Positions 55,715 through 64,000 of a stretch of DNA of 64,000 bases are shown here, one piece after another (position 1 is the stretch's first letter; every line of letters starts with the position of its first letter). Source of the stretch: VGBV01 sp963813725 (GTDB taxonomy: Bacteria; Actinomycetota; Thermoleophilia; Solirubrobacterales; 70-9); the NCBI GenBank assembly GCA_963813725.1, contig CAWFAI010000007.1:118618-182617 (forward strand). Reading direction: 5' to 3'. Both the position numbers and the translations under genes were made by a program. The notes beneath the pieces were generated by a model. The model had not been told where the DNA came from and did not search any database. It saw nothing but the letters and a program-made list of their open reading frames with translations.

Positions 55715-56788
55715 ATGGAGTTCCTGGTCAAGCGCGACGACCTGCACGAGACCCGATTCGAGGATGACGCCGGGCCGCCCGAGCTCGAGGCCGGCCAGGC
55801 ACTGCTCGAGGTCGACAGCTTCGGCCTCACCACCAACAACATCACCTACGCGGTGATGGGCGACGCGATGAGCTACTGGAAGTTCTTCCCGGCACCCGAG
55901 GGCTGGGGGCGGGTGCCGATGTGGGGCTTCGCCGACGTCGCCGATCCCGGCGATACCGATCTCGAAAAGGGAGCCCGGATCTACGGCTATCTGCCGCCCT
56001 CGACCCATCTGGTCGTCGAGCCCGAGGGGGTCGACGAGCGCGGCTTCGTCGACGCCTCGCCGCACCGCGCCGAGCTGCCCTCCGCCTATCAGGCCTATCG
56101 CCGCACCGACGGCGCCGCCGCCGAGCTGCTCGGCGACCGCGACGACGAGCTGATGCTGTTCTGGCCGCTCTTCTACACCTCGTGGCTGATCGACGACTTC
56201 CTCGCCGACTCCGGCTTCTTCGGCGCCGGGACGATGGTGCTCTCGAGCGCGTCAAGCAAGACCGCGATCATCGCCGCCTTCATGCTCGCCCAGCGCGAGG
56301 GCATCTCGGTGGTGGGCCTCACCTCCGCCTCGAACGCGAAGTTCGTCGAGGGCCTCGGGGTCTACGACGCTGCCGTCAGCTACGAGGACATCGGCGACCT
56401 GCCCGACGGCGGCGCCGTCTACGTCGACATGTCGGGCAGCGCCGAGGTCCGCAAGGCCGTGCACGAGCGCTACGGCGACGACCTTCGCCACGACGCCGTC
56501 GTCGGCACGACCCACCGCGACGAGCTCGGCGGCGCCGACGGCCTTCCCGGTCCGCGCCCGCAGTTCTTCTTCGCCCCGACCTGGATCAAGAAGCGCAGCG
56601 AGGACTGGGGCGGCGCCGGCGTCGACGAGCGCGTGATGGGCTCCTGGGCACCGTTCGCGGAGTGGACCGAGGGCTGGCTCGAGGTTCGCCGCGGCGTGGG
56701 CCCCGACGGCCTGCGCGATGCCTACCTCGAGGTGCTCGATGGAAAGGTCCCGCCGCAGGCGGGGCACGTGGTGAAGCTCGCCGAGTAG
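55715..56788 (+). CDS. DUF2855 family protein (MDR-like fold)
   Basis: 357 residues. Pattern similar to DUF2855: LVKRDDLHETRFEDDAGP, LLEVDSFGLTTNNITYAVMGDAMSYWKFFPAPEGWGRVPMWGFADV, then a Rossmann-like region FGAGTMVLSSASSKTAIIAAFML and VVGLTSASNAKFVEGLGVYDA. The fold is that of medium-chain reductases, but the reaction is not known. It lies 12 bases downstream of the WS/DGAT gene, possibly in one unit. Confidence 0.87.
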   Translation: MEFLVKRDDLHETRFEDDAGPPELEAGQALLEVDSFGLTTNNITYAVMGDAMSYWKFFPAPEGWGRVPMWGFADVADPGDTDLEKGARIYGYLPPSTHLVVEPEGVDERGFVDASPHRAELPSAYQAYRRTDGAAAELLGDRDDELMLFWPLFYTSWLIDDFLADSGFFGAGTMVLSSASSKTAIIAAFMLAQREGISVVGLTSASNAKFVEGLGVYDAAVSYEDIGDLPDGGAVYVDMSGSAEVRKAVHERYGDDLRHDAVVGTTHRDELGGADGLPGPRPQFFFAPTWIKKRSEDWGGAGVDERVMGSWAPFAEWTEGWLEVRRGVGPDGLRDAYLEVLDGKVPPQAGHVVKLAE

Positions 56789-57365
56789 CTATTCCTCGCC
56801 GTCGAGGTAGCGCGGCTCGGCGAACACACGCCGCACCATCGGCTCGAAGTGCTCGAGCGGCAGCGAATCGTAGGCGGGGTCGAAGCAGTTCTGGTCGTAG
56901 CGCTCGCAGAACTCGGCGCAGGCGTCGAACCACTCGTGGTCGCGGTAGCGGTCGCGCGCGTCGCGGTCCCCGCCGGTGTGGTGGGCGTAGTAGTAGCTCT
57001 GGAAGAGGCCGTGGTGCTTGACGATCCAGCAGAGCTCCGGGCCGCACGAACGGGCGCAGCACCGCCCCCATCATCTCGCCGTGGGTGTGTGGCGCGAGCT
57101 CGTCCCCGATGTCGTGCACCAGGCACGCGACCACGTACTCCTCGTCGCGCCCGTCGCGCTCGGCGCGCGTGGCGGACTGCAACGAGTGCTCGTAGCGGGT
57201 GACCTGGTAGCCGGAGAACGACTCCTTCAGCGCCTCGACGGCGGCCAGGATGCGATCGGGGAGCGCATCGAGATAGGGCTGCTCGAGCCGGTCCAGCAGC
57301 TCGTAGTCCTCGCGGGTTCCGTCCTGCATGCGGGTGAAGCCGACGGTGTCGAGCTTGCTCTCCAC
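56789..57365 (-). CDS. HD-domain protein related to PhnZ-like oxygenases/phosphohydrolases (one frameshift)
   Basis: About 191 residues. Conserved HD-type ligands: YEHSLQSATRAERDG, VVACLVHDIGDELAPHTHGEM, then after a frame change near 57040 IVKHHGLFQSYYYAHHTGGDRDARDRYRDHEWFDACAEFCERYDQNCFDPAYDSLPLEHFEPMVRRVF. The extra His clusters resemble the mixed-valent di-iron HD oxygenases (PhnZ/MIOX group). Whether it is an oxygenase or a phosphohydrolase is not resolved. It converges on the DUF2855 gene. Confidence 0.85.
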
Positions 57366-57375
57366 GATCGTCAGC

Positions 57376-58242
57376 CTACCCCCCGCGTTCGGCTTCCTCG
57401 GTGCGGGGCTGAGGCGGGCTCAGCGCCAGCACCGCGACGCCCGCGAACGCCGCCAACAGGGCAAGCATCGCCGCGATGGAATCCACCGCGTCACGATGAA
57501 TCGCCTCGTCGAACAGGATCAGCCCCAGCACGACGCTGAGCGCCGGGTTGAAGATCGAGCTGGTCGCGACCTCCGGTGGCAGGACCCCCGTCTGCAGGCC
57601 TTGCTGGGTGATCGTCATGCCAACGAATCCCAGCGCGAGGATCGCGTAGAGCTGCCAGTCCTCGAACATCGCGACCAGGCCGTCGTCCTCGAAGACCTCC
57701 ACCACCTCCTTGGTCAGGCAGCTGAGGAGCCCGAAGGTGAGCCCGGCGGCGGTGCCCAGCAGCGCCGCCTTGAGCGCGCCGCTGCGCTTGCGCGCGGCCG
57801 TGACCAGCACGGCGACCGCCGCGAGCACCGCGCCCCCGGCCACCAGCCACTCCCCCGTCGGCGCCTGCTGGCGCCCGCCGTCGGGATCGCTGAAGACGAT
57901 GAACGCCGCCAGGCCCACGGTCACGGCGAGGGCGGCGAGCACGTCGCGTCGCGAGACCCGCTGGTGGGAGATCCAGACGCCGAGCGGAAGCGCGAACACG
58001 ATCGTCGTCGCGAGGATGGGCTGCACCACCACGATCTGGCCGCTTCCCAGAGCCACGGCCTGCACCCCATAGGCGAGCCCATAGGCGGCGATCCCGGCCA
58101 GCCAGACCGGATGGGTCGCGAGCCGCAGCAGGATCGTGTTGCTGGCGGCGCTCTCGTCGGGCTCGGTCATCGCCGCCCGCTGCTGCAGCACGGTGCCGAG
58201 GGCGAAGATCGCCGCCGAGATCAGGGCCAGGACCGCCGCCAC
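57376..58242 (-). CDS. DMT-superfamily (EamA/NIPA-like) transporter
   Basis: 288 residues, nine to ten helices. N-terminus: ALISAAIFALGTVLQQRAAMTEPDE; then GLAYGVQAVALGSGQIVVVQPILATTIVFALPLG, LLSCLTKEVVEVFEDDG, LGFVGMTITQQGLQTGVLPPEVATSSIFNPALSVVLGLILFDEAI. The Q-Q-R-A and QP-I segments match NIPA-like DMT proteins. Substrate unknown (magnesium, in eukaryotic NIPA). It is 10 bases downstream of a divergent HD gene. Confidence 0.85.
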   Translation of the reverse strand: MAAVLALISAAIFALGTVLQQRAAMTEPDESAASNTILLRLATHPVWLAGIAAYGLAYGVQAVALGSGQIVVVQPILATTIVFALPLGVWISHQRVSRRDVLAALAVTVGLAAFIVFSDPDGGRQQAPTGEWLVAGGAVLAAVAVLVTAARKRSGALKAALLGTAAGLTFGLLSCLTKEVVEVFEDDGLVAMFEDWQLYAILALGFVGMTITQQGLQTGVLPPEVATSSIFNPALSVVLGLILFDEAIHRDAVDSIAAMLALLAAFAGVAVLALSPPQPRTEEAERGG

Positions 58243-58292
58243 GACCGGGAAGCTATTCCCTGGTCCGGCCGCTGCGCCATGAGCGAGCGTGC

Positions 58293-59880
58293 TCAGACCT
58301 CGAGGCGGGACTCCTCCAGGTCGAGCTCGCGCTCGATCCGGCGCATCACGTCGGAGCTGATCTCGCCCTCGTTTCGCAGCTGAACCAGCGCGTGGCGCTG
58401 GGCGTCGTAGACGTCGTGCATCATCCGCTGCCAGGCGAGCGAGCGGTCCTCGATCCCGTCATCGTCGTCGACCTTCCCCGTCCTCACGCCGAAGCGCCGC
58501 TGGCGGAAGCGGTAGATGCCGCGCGCTCGCTCGACGGAGTCGTTCTGCGTCCAGTCCTCGTTCCTCGAGCTGGTCGAGGCGCTCCAACGCAGCCCGCGAG
58601 GCGACCAGGCGCGCCTTTGTCTCCTCGGCCTCCTCCTCGGCGCCGTCCTCGAGCACCCCGAGGCGGCGGATCAGCGCCGGCAGCGTCAGGCCCTGCCCGA
58701 CCACGGTGACCAGGATCAGCGCGAAGGTGATGAACAGGATCAGGTCGCGGTCGGGAAGCGCCGCGCCCGCGTCGGTCTCGAGCGGCAGCGCCAGCGCGGC
58801 GGCGAGCGAGACCGCCCCGCGCATCCCCGACCAGGCGACGACGATTCGCGGAGCCGGGCTCACCCGCCGCTCGCGCTGGCCCTCGCGCCGGTCGAGCGCC
58901 CGGATCAGGTAGGGCACGGTGAAGACCCAGGCGAAGCGGACGGCGATCACGGTGGCGCAGACCAGCGCCGAGTAGCCGATCACCTCGGCCGCGGGCGTGC
59001 CCTCGAGGCCGTCGACCATCACGGGCAGCTGCAGGCCGACGAGGATGAACAGCGTCGCGTTCAGCAGGAAGGTGAGGATCTCCCAGGTGCCGAACGCCTG
59101 CAGCCGGGTCTGGGGGCTGATCAGCTCAGGCGCCTTCCATCCCAGATAGATGCCCGCGGCGACGGCCGCCAGCACGCCCGAGAGCCCGAGCTCCTCGGCC
59201 GGGATGAAGGCCGCGTAGCCCGTCAGCAACGAGATCGTGATCTCGGTCGGGGCGTCGTCGAGCCGGCGGCGGATCTCGCCGATCACGTACCCGACCGCGA
59301 GCCCGACCGCGATGCCGCCCAGGCAGGCCAGCACGAACTCCGCTCCCGCGTCCAGCGCCGAGAAGCTGCCGCCGACGGCCGCCGCCACCGCGACGCGGTA
59401 GGCGACCAGCGCGGTGGCGTCGTTGACCAGGCTCTCCCCCTCGACCAGGTTGACGATCCGCCGCGGGGCGCCGACGTTGCGCATGATCGCCGTGGCGGCG
59501 ACCGGGTCGGTGGGCGAGACGATCGCCCCCAGCGCGAAGGCCAGCGCCCAGCAGAAGCCGATCACCTCGTGGGCGATGACGCCGACGATCGCGGTCGTCG
59601 CCAGCACCAGCCCGATCGCGGTGATCGAGATCGCGCGCAGGTCGGTGCGCAGCGCGCGCAGGTCGCTGAAGAAGGCCGACGAGTAGAGCAGCGGCGGCAG
59701 GAAGACCAGCAGCACCATGTCGGGATCGAGCTCGATCTCCGGGATCCCCGGCACCAGCCCCAGCGCCAGGCCGCCGAGCACAAGCGGGATCGGATACGGG
59801 ACTGTCAGCCAGCGCGCGAGCACGTTGAGCCCGGCGACAGCGACGAACAGCGCGATCAGGAAGACCTCGAAGTGCTCCAC
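58293..59880 (-). CDS. Na+/H+ antiporter, CPA1 family (one frameshift)
   Basis: About 528 residues: twelve helices and a C-terminal cytoplasmic tail. Motifs include PLVLGGLALGLVPGIP, FLPPLLYSSAFFSDLRALR, GAIVSPTDPVAATAIMRNVGAPRRIVNLVEGESLVNDATALVAYRVAV (ion site with the ND pair), and VAWSGMRGAVSLAAALALP. A frame change near 58565 leads to a tail of about 90 residues rich in Asp/Arg (IERELDLEESRLEV). The tail is probably regulatory. Promotes salt and pH tolerance. Confidence 0.92.
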
Positions 59881-59916
59881 CGGCTAGATCCTTTCGGCAA
59901 TCGCCATCATTAGAGG

Positions 59917-60690
<774 letters not shown>

Positions 60691-60694
<4 letters not shown>

Positions 60695-60810
60695 GCGGCG
60701 CCAGGGCGACACGACCGGCCCCCGTGGCTGCAGGCCTCCCCCGCCCCTGGTCAGCTTCTACTGGCTCTGCCGCCGCGAGTGCCACCGCGTGCTGAAGCTC
60801 TGGACCCAAT
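60691..60810 (+). pseudogene. Truncated ABC-2 permease fragment (copy 1)
   Basis: Only the first about 40 residues of the permease: VSGARATRPAPVAAGLPRPW, one indel, then FYWLCRRECHRVLKLWTQ. The match to copy 2 stops at about 60810, where the sequence switches to the ATPase of copy 2. All membrane helices are missing, so the fragment cannot form a transporter. Confidence 0.8.
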
Positions 60811-61554
60811 CCCGCGCTGCAGCTTCGCGGCCTGACCAAGCGCTACGACGACGGCACCCTCGCCCTCGACGCGCTGGACCTCTCGATCCCCGCCGGCAGC
60901 TTCTTCGGCCTGCTCGGCCCCAACGGCGCCGGCAAGACGACGCTGATCAACGCCGTCTGCAACCTGATCCGGATCACCCAGGGCGAGGCACTCGTGTTCG
61001 GGCTCCCCGCCCACTGCATGGAGGCTCGCCGCCAGATCGGCATCTCCGAGCAGGAGCCGAACCTGGACCGCTTCCTGACCGTGCGCGAGACGCTCGTCTA
61101 CCACGGCGGCTACTACGGGATGGAGAAGGAGGCCGCCGAGGAGCGCGCCGACCAGATGATCGACGTCTTCGACCTGCGCGCCAAGCGCGACACCCGCGCC
61201 CCGAAGCTCTCCGGCGGCATGAAGCGCCGCCTCCTCCTCGCCCGCGCCCTGCTGCACGAGCCGCGCCTGGTGATCCTCGACGAGCCCACCGCCGGCGTCG
61301 ACATCGAGCTGCGCCAGGAGCTCTGGCGATACATCCGCCGCCTGCACGAGCAGGGCACGACGATCCTGCTGACCACGCATTACCTGGAGGAGGCCGAGGC
61401 GCTCTGCGACGAGATCGCCCTGATCGGCCGCGGCGAGATCATGGCCCGCGACACCTCCGCCGGCCTCAAGGACCGCTACGACGCCGAGAGCCTCGAGCAG
61501 GTCTACCTGAAGACCGTGGCGACCAGCCGAGTATCCGAGGAGACGCCTGCGTGA
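60811..61554 (+). CDS. ABC exporter ATP-binding protein, copy 2 (no start codon visible)
   Basis: Complete ATPase fold in one frame: PALQLRGLTKRYDDGTLAL, Walker A GPNGAGKTTLINAV, EQEPNLDRFLTVRETLVYHGG, signature KLSGGMKRRLLLARALLHEP, Walker B LVILDEPTAGVDIE, and TTHYLEEAEALCD. The frame has a TGA at 60793 and no ATG, GTG or TTG before the first conserved block. It lacks only about 11 residues of copy 1's start. It is coupled to the full permease (GTGA overlap at 61551). Either a damaged or a misjoined gene. Confidence 0.85.
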   Translation, partial: PALQLRGLTKRYDDGTLALDALDLSIPAGSFFGLLGPNGAGKTTLINAVCNLIRITQGEALVFGLPAHCMEARRQIGISEQEPNLDRFLTVRETLVYHGGYYGMEKEAAEERADQMIDVFDLRAKRDTRAPKLSGGMKRRLLLARALLHEPRLVILDEPTAGVDIELRQELWRYIRRLHEQGTTILLTTHYLEEAEALCDEIALIGRGEIMARDTSAGLKDRYDAESLEQVYLKTVATSRVSEETPA

Positions 61555-62363
61555 GCGGCGCGACCGCCACGCGCCCGGTTCCCGTCGCCGCCGCTCTTCC
61601 CCGCCCTTGGTCGAGCTTCTACTGGCTCTGCCGCCGCGAGTGCCACCGCGTCCTGAAGCTATGGACACAGACGACGCTCGCCCCGGTCGTCAGCAGCCTG
61701 CTCTTCATCGTCGTCTTCGGCCTCAGCCTCGGCGGCCGCATCAACGAGGTCCAGGGCTTCGACTACGAGATCTTCATCGTCCCCGGCCTGGTCGCGATGG
61801 CGATGGCCCAGGCCGCCTACTCCAACAACGCGAGCACCATCTACCAGGGCCGCAGCGACCGCTTCATCGACGACGTCCTGGCCGCCCCGATGCAGGCCTG
61901 GCAGATGAACCTCGGCTTCCTCGTCGGCGGCGCCTTCCGCGCGCTCATCATCGGCGGCGCGCTCGCGGCCCTCGCCGTCCCGATCACCGGCGCCCCGATC
62001 GACCAGCCCTTCTTTCTCTTGCTCGCCGTCCTGATGCTGGTCGCCGGCTTCGGCTCCCTGGGCACGATCGTCGGCATCTACGCCGAGTCCTTCGACCACA
62101 CCAGCTTCATCAACAACATCGTGATCCTTCCCCTGACCTTCCTCGGCGGCGTCTTCTACTCGGTCGACCCCTCGGCTCCCCCTGGGAGCAGGTCTCCCAC
62201 GCGAACCCGCTCTTCTACGTGGTGGACGCCGTCCGCTACGGCTTCCTTGGCACCTCGGACGTCGGCGCGCTGCTTGGCGTTCGCCGTTCTCGCCGCGATG
62301 ACTCTCGCCCTGCTCGCCTGGTCGCAGTACCTGTTCAGCAGCGGGCGGAAGCTGAAGCCGTAG
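61551..62363 (+). CDS. ABC-2 type exporter permease (two frameshifts)
   Basis: Full-length partner of copy 2, about 270 residues, six helices: FYWLCRRECHRVLKLWTQTTLAPVVSSLLFIVVFGLSLGGRI, GLVAMAMAQAAYSNNASTIYQGRSDRFIDDVLAAPMQAWQMN, VAGFGSLGTIVGIYAESFDH, and NNIVILPLTFLGGVFYSV. Two indels (about 62180, 62275) separate it from WEQVSHANPLFYVVDAVRYGFLGTSD and the end YLFSSGRKLKP. The GTG overlaps the ATPase stop. The NPLFYVVDAVRYG motif is typical of ABC-2 exporters. Substrate unknown. Confidence 0.88.
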   Translation: MSGATATRPVPVAAALPRPWSSFYWLCRRECHRVLKLWTQTTLAPVVSSLLFIVVFGLSLGGRINEVQGFDYEIFIVPGLVAMAMAQAAYSNNASTIYQGRSDRFIDDVLAAPMQAWQMNLGFLVGGAFRALIIGGALAALAVPITGAPIDQPFFLLLAVLMLVAGFGSLGTIVGIYAESFDHTSFINNIVILPLTFLGGVFYSVDPSAPPGSRSPTRTRSSTWWTPSATASLAPRTSARCLAFAVLAAMTLALLAWSQYLFSSGRKLKP

Positions 62364-62376
62364 CCGGGCGAAACCG

Positions 62377-63188
62377 GTGGGCGACCTGGACCTAGTTCGA
62401 GCGAGACGGGGTCAGCCTCGCCTGCCTCGACTACGGCGGGGAGGGCCCGCCGGTCCTGATCCTCCCGGGCCTTGGCGGCCACGCCGGCGAGTGGGCCGAG
62501 ACTGCTGGCTGGCTGACCGAGCGAGCGCGGGTGCTCGCGCTTGGACGCCCGCGGCCAGGGCCACAGCGAGCGCCATCCCGACGAAGTCTCCCCCGACGCC
62601 CACGTCGCCGACACCGCCTTCGTGATCGAGCAGCTCGACATCGCGCCGGTGATCCTGATCGGCCACTCCCTCGGCGGCCAGCGCGCGCTCATGCTCGCCG
62701 GCGAGCGGCCCGAGCTGGTCCGCGCGCTGGTCGTGCCGACTCGGGCCCGCGCGAACGGCGACGACGAGACGGTCGAAGCAGCCGCCGACTACTTCGCCGC
62801 CTGGCCGAAGCCGTTCCCGTCCCGCGATGCCGCGATCGAGCACTTCGGCGGTCCCTCGCTGATGGCGGAGATGTGGGCGGACGGCCTGGAAAAGCGCGAC
62901 GGGGGCCTGTGGCCGCGCTGGGACGTGGAGGTGATGGGGCGGACAATCCGTCAGGCATTCGGCCGGGACTACTGGGAGGAGTGGGAGGCGATCCGCTGCC
63001 CCACCCTCGCCGTTCGCGCCGAAGTCCCGAAGTCCGAGTTCGAGCAGATGGCCGCGCGCCTGCCCCGACTGCGGATCGTGGAGCTCGACGGCGCCAAGCA
63101 CGACCTCCACCTCGACCGCCCGCGCGAATGGCGCCGGGCGCTCATGGATTTCCTCCACGGCCAAGGCTTGACCTCAGAGGTCCGATAG
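62377..63188 (+). CDS. Alpha/beta hydrolase (one frameshift near the start)
   Basis: About 269 residues. Blocks: GVSLACLDYGGEGPPVLILPGLGGHAGEWAETAGWL, ARGQGHSERHPDEVSPDAHVADTAFVIEQLDIAPVILIGHSLGGQRALMLAGERPE with the nucleophile Ser in GHSLGG, and KHDLHLDRPREWRRAL with the likely catalytic His. Frame changes near 62400 and 62540. GTG 62377 is the first start after the permease. It could be an esterase or a haloalkane or peroxide-type enzyme. Confidence 0.87.
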
Positions 63189-63200
63189 CTTCATCGGCCA

Positions 63201-63974
63201 GTGGATCCAGTCACCAGAATGAGCCAGGCCTATCCCGACCGGGTCCAGGTGCGCGGCCGCGACCTGACCGGCGAGCTGATGGGGAAGCTCAGCTTCACCG
63301 AGTACTTCTATCTGCTGCTGACGGGGCGGGAGGCGACCGAGGAGCAGCGGTTCTTTCTCGATCTGTTGCTGGTCGCGATCGCCGAGCACGGGATGATGCC
63401 GACGAACGTGGCGGCGCGGATGACGCTGGCGGCTGAGCCGCGGGCGCTGCAGGGGGCCCTGGCGGCGGGGATCCTCGGAGCCGGGCCGGTGTTGCTGGGG
63501 ACTTCGGAGGCGTGCGCGGAGCTACTGGCCGAGGCCCAGAAGAGGGTCGAGGCCGGCGGGGAGCCGGCGGCCGTCGCGAAGGAGATGGTCGCCGAGGTCA
63601 AGGAGTCGGGCGAGCGAATGCCGGGGTTCGGGCACCCCGTGCACAAGCCGACCGACCCGCGCGCCGAGGAGATCTTCGAGCTCGCCGAGGAGCACAAGGT
63701 GGCCGGGGCCCACGTGGAGCTGGCGCATGCGTTCGGGAAGGCCGTGAACGAGGGGCGCGAGAAGCCGCTGACGCTCAACATCTCGATGCCGATGGCGGCG
63801 GTGATGCTGGACCTGGGGTTCACGGCGGACACGGTGAAGGCGGTGCCGCTGCTGGCGCGGACGGCGGGGCTGCTGGCGCACCTGGCCGAGGAGCGGCAGA
63901 ACCCGGTCGGGTTCCAGATGGCGAAGGCGGCCGAGGACTCGGTGAGCTACGAGCCGCCCGACGAGAAGGGCTGA
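63201..63974 (+). CDS. Citryl-CoA lyase / citrate synthase-like protein
   Basis: 257 residues from GTG 63201, shorter than citrate synthase (about 430) and corresponding to the large-domain fold. Motifs: DRVQVRGRDLTGELMGKLSFTEYFYLLLTGREAT, GAGPVLLGTSEACAELL, RMPGFGHPVHKPTDPRAEEIFELA (the GFGHxxx core with the catalytic His), and LARTAGLLAHLAEERQNPVGFQMAKAAED. Actinobacterial proteins like this are annotated as citryl-CoA lyase. An ATG (63219) is a possible alternative start. The stop overlaps the next gene. Confidence 0.88.
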   Translation: MDPVTRMSQAYPDRVQVRGRDLTGELMGKLSFTEYFYLLLTGREATEEQRFFLDLLLVAIAEHGMMPTNVAARMTLAAEPRALQGALAAGILGAGPVLLGTSEACAELLAEAQKRVEAGGEPAAVAKEMVAEVKESGERMPGFGHPVHKPTDPRAEEIFELAEEHKVAGAHVELAHAFGKAVNEGREKPLTLNISMPMAAVMLDLGFTADTVKAVPLLARTAGLLAHLAEERQNPVGFQMAKAAEDSVSYEPPDEKG

Positions 63975-64000
63975 TGCTGGAGCCCGAGGTCGAGTCGAGG
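63974..64000 (+). CDS. Start of next gene (cut by window edge)
   Basis: An ATG at 63974 shares a base with the citryl-CoA lyase stop (TGATG) and begins MLEPEVESR before the window ends. Such tight coupling suggests an operon partner, but too little is seen to name it. Confidence 0.4.

Overview
This 64 kb window is high-GC DNA that reads as chromosome of an actinobacterium. Thermoleophilia/Solirubrobacterales is my best guess. I infer this from the gene families together: RapZ and UvrC adjacent, an Rpf-like lytic enzyme, wax-ester synthase, glutamine synthetase III, double-CHAD and PPK1, and lipoproteins with a C-G-D(n) start. No 16S gene or tRNA was seen, so the placement is not proven. Most genes are ordinary chromosomal genes. 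There is no integrase, transposase, phage gene or CRISPR array.

Layout. 1-5.4 kb (minus strand) is a glycolysis operon gap-pgk-tpiA-gpmI, followed by tgt, which is cut by the window edge. 5.5-10.5 kb holds a VOC protein, an ABC-2 exporter pair, rapZ and uvrC. 10.5-17.5 kb holds a crotonase, a blue-copper lipoprotein, a MaoC hydratase and a branched-chain amino-acid-type ABC importer. In the importer the binding-protein gene converges on livHMGF across a strong terminator. 17.5-20.3 kb carries two TadE-like pseudopilin genes and one multi-domain protein: TadZ-like region, TadG-like anchor, VanY D,D-carboxypeptidase and lytic transglycosylase. It is the most unusual gene set in the window.

20.8-34.7 kb is mainly a phosphate/polyphosphate locus on the minus strand. 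In transcription order it runs: PhoB-like response regulator, DNA-binding-only regulator, pstS-pstC-pstA-pstB-phoU, ppx, double-CHAD protein, ppk1, DUF47 protein, pit transporter, and small membrane genes. Repeats of TTYAC spaced exactly 11 bp (Pho-box architecture) lie upstream of pstS, of the DNA-binding-only regulator, and near the response regulator. No PhoR-type kinase is present.

35-49.9 kb is an indel-poor stretch: CDF metal exporter, UppP, M23 peptidase, crotonases, HD protein, EamA transporter, YjbQ, Rpf-like enzyme, lipoate ligase-like protein, phosphoesterase, a duplicated-domain protein, a TMEM175 channel, and a MacB-like ABC exporter. 49.9-50.3 kb is a purine-rich, low-GC tract unlike anything around it. 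It interrupts the end of a PYROXD2-like oxidoreductase gene and may be an assembly artefact. 52-64 kb holds glutamine synthetase III (with a pseudoknot-capable leader), a WS/DGAT acyltransferase, DUF2855, an HD protein, a DMT transporter, a Na+/H+ antiporter, a tandemly duplicated ABC exporter with a broken junction, an alpha/beta hydrolase and a citryl-CoA lyase-like protein.

Many conserved genes (tgt, uvrC, liv, pst, ppk, pit, glutamine synthetase) are split by single-base indels, clustered at about 12.7-16.4, 20.8-32.5, 50.3-51.9 and 60.2-62.4 kb. I treat these as probable sequence errors rather than pseudogenes and annotate each gene across its full reconstructed span.
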